This document shows positions 13,857 to 17,902 of a DNA stretch of 17,902 nt, one piece after another (within the stretch, counting starts at the first letter, position 1; each line of letters starts with the position of its first letter). The position numbers and the translations under genes are program-made. The stretch spans positions 1 to 17,902 of the forward strand of contig JAFUUM010000102.1 of assembly GCA_017477805.1 (NCBI GenBank), written 5' to 3'. The notes below the pieces were generated by a model, which was given only the letters and a program-made list of their open reading frames with translations, had not been told where the DNA came from and ran no database searches. This stretch comes from Lachnospiraceae bacterium (GTDB taxonomy: Bacteria; Bacillota; Clostridia; Lachnospirales; Lachnospiraceae).

Positions 13857-15148
13857 CCGCAAATACAGGCGCTATCGCCGTTCTGCTCATCAGTTTCCTC
13901 GTTATGGTGTTTTTGCGGTTCCAGATCGCCTACGCCGTAGCATTATCTTCCGTTTTCTGTTTGTTATATCAGGGACTTAACCTGAACACCGTTTGTCAGC
14001 AGATGGTAAAAGGTATCAGTTCTTTCAGTTTGATGGCCGTGCCCTTTTTTATCACCATGGGTTGTATCATGGGTGTGGGCGGTATTTCCGAAAAGCTCAT
14101 TGCGTTGGCGGATGCCTGCGTGGGCTGGATGACCGGCGGCCTTGCCATGGTTAACATTGTGGCATCTTACTTCTTCGGTGGTATCTCCGGATCTGCAGCA
14201 GCAGATACCGCATCCCTGGGAAGTATCCTGATCCCCATGATGGTGGACCAGGGTTATGACGATGATTTCTCCACCGCCGTTACCATTACGTCTTCCTGTG
14301 AAGGACTTCTTGTCCCTCCCAGCCACAACATGGTCATTTACGCCATGAGTGCCGGCGGTGTTTCCGTGGGAAGCCTGTTCCTGGCAGGTTACCTGCCAGG
14401 TGCGCTCCTTGCCATCTCTCTGATGATCGGTTCCTTTATCATCTCCAAAAAGAGAAATTACCCCAGAGGAGAGAAGTTCAGTTTTAAGAGACTGATCAAG
14501 CAGCTGGGCGTTTCCTTCTGGGCTCTTGCAGCCATCATCATCGTGGTTGTGGGTGTTGTAGGCGGTGTGTTTACAGCAACGGAGTCTGCGGCTATCGCAG
14601 TTATCTACTCCCTGATCGTCAGTGTTGTGATCTATAAGGGAATTACATTAAAAGGTGTGTGGAAAGTTCTGGAACAGTGTGTGGATACGCTGTCCATCGT
14701 TATGATCCTCATTGCAACTTCCAGTATCTTCGGCTACTGCATGACCACCCTGCATGTGCCCGATCTGGCAGCAAATGCCATCATCGGACTCACCAGAAAT
14801 CCCATCATCATCGCGCTGCTTTTGAACCTGATCCTTTTGGTTCTGGGTATGATCATGGATATGGCGCCCATCATTCTGATTGCTACGCCCATCCTGTTAC
14901 CCATCGCAAATTCCATCGGCATCAATGCCATTCAGTTCGGTATTATGATAATATTGAACTGTGGTATCGGTCTTCTGACTCCTCCCGTAGGTGCGGTGCT
15001 GTTCATCGGTTCCGCAGTGGGAAAGGTAAAGATGGAGCGCGTGGTAAAGGCAACCCTGCCTTTCTATCTGTGCATGATCGTTGTTTTGATGATGCTGACC
15101 TTCATTCCCGAGATCAGTATGCTGATCCCCAGTCTGTTCATGAAATAA
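13853..15148 (+). CDS. dctM: TRAP transporter large permease subunit, DctM family
   Basis: 431 residues with about twelve hydrophobic segments, usual for DctM. It is the transport channel proper, moving substrate with Na+ or H+. The motif Phe-Gly-Gly-Ile-Ser-Gly-Ser-Ala-Ala-Ala-Asp-Thr-Ala-Ser (106-119) and a Pro-Pro-Ser-His-Asn-Met-Val stretch are diagnostic, and the C-terminal half mirrors them with Met-Asp-Met-Ala-Pro-Ile and Thr-Pro-Pro-Val-Gly. The start overlaps the dctQ stop (ATGA) and is served by GAGGAGG inside dctQ. Full length, no signs of damage. Confidence 0.95.
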   Translation: MTANTGAIAVLLISFLVMVFLRFQIAYAVALSSVFCLLYQGLNLNTVCQQMVKGISSFSLMAVPFFITMGCIMGVGGISEKLIALADACVGWMTGGLAMVNIVASYFFGGISGSAAADTASLGSILIPMMVDQGYDDDFSTAVTITSSCEGLLVPPSHNMVIYAMSAGGVSVGSLFLAGYLPGALLAISLMIGSFIISKKRNYPRGEKFSFKRLIKQLGVSFWALAAIIIVVVGVVGGVFTATESAAIAVIYSLIVSVVIYKGITLKGVWKVLEQCVDTLSIVMILIATSSIFGYCMTTLHVPDLAANAIIGLTRNPIIIALLLNLILLVLGMIMDMAPIILIATPILLPIANSIGINAIQFGIMIILNCGIGLLTPPVGAVLFIGSAVGKVKMERVVKATLPFYLCMIVVLMMLTFIPEISMLIPSLFMK

Positions 15149-15166
15149 GGAATAAGAGGATTTGTT

Positions 15167-15649
15167 ATGAAATACCATTACCAGTCTGATGTAAAGGCCG
15201 GTGATCTCTGGCTCCCGGCTATGCGCCGGATCTATAAAGGCGTGCCGGGAGTCATCAATATCATATTCACCGTGGCGGTGATCGCCGCTACGATCAGATT
15301 ATGGGAGGATTCCGCCACGCTCCTGCGCGGGATCCTCATATTTGGATGTGTACTTTTTCCCGTGATCCAGCCTCTTGCCATTTACGGCAGGAGCGTGAAG
15401 CAGCTGGAAAATCTGCCCAAGGATCTGGAACTGACTTTTGATGACCGGGGAGTCCACATCGACAGCGAAGGAAAACATGAAGATCTTCCCTGGAAGAGGA
15501 TCAATAATGCCATTAAGCAAAGTAACATGATCATCATACTTTCCGATGACAGCCACGGATACATGTTAACGAACCGGGTCCTTGGAGAAGAGAAAGAAGA
15601 ATTCTTTGAGTTCCTTTGCAGGTCCATCAGAGGAACCGGCAGACAGTAG
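15167..15649 (+). CDS. YcxB-like membrane protein
   Basis: 160 residues. Two adjacent transmembrane segments (about 28-46 and 52-72) are followed by a cytoplasmic, probably PH-like beta domain. The pattern Leu-Glu-Leu-Thr-Phe-Asp-Asp-x-Gly-Val, then Leu-Pro-Trp-Lys-Arg-Ile-Asn, then a hydrophobic Met-Ile-Ile-Ile-Leu-Ser strand, and finally Tyr-Met-Leu-x-x-Arg-x-Leu-Gly matches the YcxB-like C-terminal family. Biochemical function is unknown. It lies 18 bp after dctM with AGAGGA at 15155-15160 and no terminator, so it belongs to the TRAP operon and precedes the sensor kinase. A link to transport or sensing is by position only. Confidence 0.75.
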   Translation: MKYHYQSDVKAGDLWLPAMRRIYKGVPGVINIIFTVAVIAATIRLWEDSATLLRGILIFGCVLFPVIQPLAIYGRSVKQLENLPKDLELTFDDRGVHIDSEGKHEDLPWKRINNAIKQSNMIIILSDDSHGYMLTNRVLGEEKEEFFEFLCRSIRGTGRQ

Positions 15650-15690
15650 AAAGTGTGTAGTTTCAGAAAAACAGCGGACGAGAGCGGAAC

Positions 15691-17199
15691 ATGAAGCGAT
15701 TTAACAGTTTCTTCAGCAGGATCACAATAAAACATAAGATCGCTCTGTTCACCGGATGTACCTTTTTGATCATCCTGGTGGCTGTTTTTTTTGACGGCTG
15801 GATCGTAAATCTCTTCATGATCGATTTTAATGACATCATGGAGGACAACGCCAAGGGCGGAGAGATCATCAATGCCATTGACCGGGAAAAGGACCTCTTT
15901 GATGACCTGATCCAAAGCAGCATCGGCTCAGAGGATAAAGAGTGGATCGACTGCAAGACGGAAACGGACAGGGCCATAGCCGCCATTCCCGTGAATTACG
16001 AGCGGCTGGGAGAAAAGCGGTTTGCCCTGATGCAGGCCCTGATCACCTGTTACGAAGTCTACTGCGGGGAGCGGGACGAACTCTTATCCAGAGACCGGGG
16101 ATCCGAGCACTATGTCAGTGATCTTTACGGGATCTACAGCATGCAGGACTATTTGAGTACCTATGCCCAGCGGTTTGTGGATCTGACCCTAAAGGCGGGA
16201 AACGAACGGTACCGGGAACTGCTGCCCACGGTATTTGTGGTGCCCGTGGTGGCCATCATCGTCAGCGTCATTTTGTTTGCTGCGCTGATCCAGTTGTCGG
16301 GCATGATGAACCGGTCCATTACCGAACCGGTATTAAAGCTGGCCAATGCATCCAGGCGGATCGCGGCCAATGATTTTCATGTGGATGATGTAAAGGCGGA
16401 GAACCAGGATGAACTGGGAGAACTCATCACCGCTTTTAACAAGATGAAATATGCAACCGGAGAATATATCGAGGCGCTGGAAGAAAGAAGAGAAGCCCTT
16501 GATAAACTCCATATTCAGGAAATGGAAACACTGGAGGCGGAAAAACGTCTGGATGCTGCAAAATTGGAGCTTTTAAAGAGCCAGATCAATCCCCACTTCC
16601 TTTTTAATACATTAAACGTCATCGGCGGTATGGCCAATCTCGAAGGAGCAGAGGTCACCGAGCAGATGATCGGTTCCTTAAGTTCCTTATTCCGCTACAA
16701 CCTGAAAGAACAGGAGCAGGAAGCCCTGTTATCCCAGGAACTGACGGTGGCGGAAAACTATATGTATCTGCAAAAGCAGCGGTTCGGAGACCGGGTCACC
16801 TATGAAACGGTTTGCAAAGTGGATGCGGACCATGTGTGCATTCCCACCTTTACCCTGCAGCCCCTTGTGGAAAACAGTATGATCCACGGCATTGCACCCA
16901 AAGTGGAAGGCGGATTTGTACGGGTCTCCATTGAGGAACAGGAAAACGAAATGCTGGAGATCCGGGTCAGCGATAACGGCGTGGGGATCCCGGCGGAGAA
17001 ACTGGAAAAGATAAGAAAAGCACTGGCCGGCGGAGAGCGGGAGGGCGATGACAGCGTGGGCATCGGCCTTGGCAACATCTGCTGGCGGATCCGGTCCATG
17101 TACGCAGAAGGCAGGATGGAAGTTTACAGTACGGCAGGGGAAGGAACGACGGTATCCATAAGGATCCCGCTTCGCAGAGAACCCGGGAGAATGTCATGA
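15691..17199 (+). CDS. Sensor histidine kinase, LytS/YesM type
   Basis: 502 residues. Transmembrane helices at about 18-35 and 180-203 enclose an extracytoplasmic sensing domain of about 145 residues, largely helical, with four cysteines (88, 120, 125 and none paired obviously) worth noting. A HAMP region (204-257) and a coiled coil (257-295) lead to the His_kinase domain: Lys-Ser-Gln-Ile-Asn-Pro-His-Phe-Leu-Phe-Asn with phosphoacceptor His302. The ATPase domain shows Leu-Val-Glu-Asn-Ser at 392-396 (N box), Asp-Asn-Gly-Val-Gly at 428-432 and Gly-Ile-Gly-Leu-Gly at 457-461. The protein autophosphorylates and passes phosphate to the regulator whose start codon overlaps this stop. Its likely stimulus is the TRAP substrate, by context. 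The ribosome site (GAGAGCGGA) is poor. Confidence 0.93.
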   Translation: MKRFNSFFSRITIKHKIALFTGCTFLIILVAVFFDGWIVNLFMIDFNDIMEDNAKGGEIINAIDREKDLFDDLIQSSIGSEDKEWIDCKTETDRAIAAIPVNYERLGEKRFALMQALITCYEVYCGERDELLSRDRGSEHYVSDLYGIYSMQDYLSTYAQRFVDLTLKAGNERYRELLPTVFVVPVVAIIVSVILFAALIQLSGMMNRSITEPVLKLANASRRIAANDFHVDDVKAENQDELGELITAFNKMKYATGEYIEALEERREALDKLHIQEMETLEAEKRLDAAKLELLKSQINPHFLFNTLNVIGGMANLEGAEVTEQMIGSLSSLFRYNLKEQEQEALLSQELTVAENYMYLQKQRFGDRVTYETVCKVDADHVCIPTFTLQPLVENSMIHGIAPKVEGGFVRVSIEEQENEMLEIRVSDNGVGIPAEKLEKIRKALAGGEREGDDSVGIGLGNICWRIRSMYAEGRMEVYSTAGEGTTVSIRIPLRREPGRMS

Positions 17200-17902
17200 T
17201 AAAGATTTTGATCGCAGATGATGAACCCATAGAAAGACAGGTCGTGTCCAAGAAGATCACCAGGTTTTTCCCGGATCAGTTTGAGATCTTTCTAGCGGAA
17301 AACGGGATTGAAGCCCTGAAGATCTATGAACAGGAGCACTGTCCCGTATGCCTTCTGGATATTTCCATGCCCGGAATGACGGGGCTGGAGGTGGCGGAGG
17401 CCATCCGGGAAGAGTCTGCGGAGACCAGCATCATCTTCCTGACAGCCTTTGATGAGTTCAGTTTTGCCAAAAAGGCCATTGAAGTAAAGGCACTGGATTA
17501 TATCTTAAAGCCCGGTGCGGATGAAGACCTGCAGAATGCCCTGGAAGAAGCCATCAGCATTGCCGAGGAAGCGGAGAATCGGGATATTTCCGAGGTTGTT
17601 CATGGAACTTCATCGGGGGGATCGAATGAAGGATTGTCGGAGGATACCGGAGAGACGGGAGACATTGCCTTCAAGGCAAGGACCTACATCGATGAGCATT
17701 ACAAAGAGGATCTGTCTCTTCAGGATGTGGCCGGATATCTGGGATATTCGGATGTGTACTTTTGTAAGATGTTCAAGCAGAACATCGGGAAGAGCTTTAT
17801 TGTGTACTTAAACGAGCTTCGCATCGAGAAGGCGAAAAAGCTCCTTTCCAGACCGGAGATCAACATCAAGGATATCAGCGCAGAGGCCGGTTTCCGGGAT
17901 GC
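17196..17902 (+). CDS. Response regulator with AraC-type DNA-binding domain, YesN type (3' end outside window)
   Basis: The first 235 codons are in the window and the frame is open at the end. The receiver domain (1-120) has the acidic pair Asp8/Asp9, phosphoacceptor Asp55 in Leu-Leu-Asp-Ile-Ser-Met-Pro-Gly, Thr83 and Lys105-Pro106. A short Gly/Ser/Glu-rich linker (about 129-155) joins it to an AraC/XylS helix-turn-helix domain: Asp-Leu-Ser-Leu-Gln-Asp-Val-Ala-Gly-Tyr-Leu-Gly-Tyr-Ser for the first helix-turn-helix, with the second beginning at Ile-Lys-Asp-Ile-Ser-Ala-Glu-Ala-Gly-Phe near the edge. Perhaps 25-30 residues are missing. The start overlaps the kinase stop (ATGA), with GGGAGA seven bases upstream. 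It is the probable activator of the TRAP operon through the repeats at 12013-12050. Confidence 0.93.
   Translation, partial: MIKILIADDEPIERQVVSKKITRFFPDQFEIFLAENGIEALKIYEQEHCPVCLLDISMPGMTGLEVAEAIREESAETSIIFLTAFDEFSFAKKAIEVKALDYILKPGADEDLQNALEEAISIAEEAENRDISEVVHGTSSGGSNEGLSEDTGETGDIAFKARTYIDEHYKEDLSLQDVAGYLGYSDVYFCKMFKQNIGKSFIVYLNELRIEKAKKLLSRPEINIKDISAEAGFRD

Overview
The window looks like chromosomal DNA of an anaerobic Clostridia-type Firmicute, most likely a member of the Lachnospiraceae. The grounds are strong GGAGG-type ribosome sites, lipoproteins with a lipobox instead of free periplasmic proteins, a stand-alone clostridial-size rubredoxin, a DUF4358/MBOAT/DHHW surface-acylation cluster, and a YesM/YesN-type two-component system. 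There are no rRNA, tRNA, CRISPR, IS or phage genes. The assignment rests on gene content and style, not on a database match.

Region 1 (1-6048, + strand) is a cell-surface module. It holds the 3' end of an SGNH-like hydrolase gene, a secreted protein with a DUF5648-type repeat domain, a secreted SGNH hydrolase with two N-terminal 54-residue repeats, a DUF4358 lipoprotein, a membrane-bound O-acyltransferase (AlgI-like MBOAT) and a DHHW (AlgX/AlgJ-like) protein. The last four genes are packed tightly, and the run ends in a strong hairpin terminator. The likely joint role is moving acyl (probably acetyl) groups across the membrane onto an extracytoplasmic glycan, with SGNH enzymes transferring or removing them. 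The substrate cannot be read from the sequence.

Region 2 (6078-11502) is housekeeping. Glucose-6-phosphate isomerase (- strand) converges on the surface module and shares its terminator. A divergent rubredoxin gene too short for ordinary ORF calling follows, then carB (large subunit of carbamoyl-phosphate synthase) without carA beside it. carB is preceded by an apparent promoter, a 15-codon leader ORF and a long hairpin whose 5' arm resembles the carB ribosome site. A GC-rich terminator follows carB.

Region 3 (11537-17902) begins with free methionine-(R)-sulfoxide reductase. It continues as a TRAP transporter locus: lipoprotein substrate-binding DctP, an intergenic terminator, DctQ and DctM (overlapping by 4 nt), a YcxB-like membrane protein, and a LytS/YesM-type sensor kinase overlapping a CheY-AraC response regulator that runs off the window. 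Two 17-bp direct repeats 21 bp apart sit just upstream of the putative -35 of dctP. That is the geometry of an AraC-family site, so the downstream two-component system probably controls the transporter.
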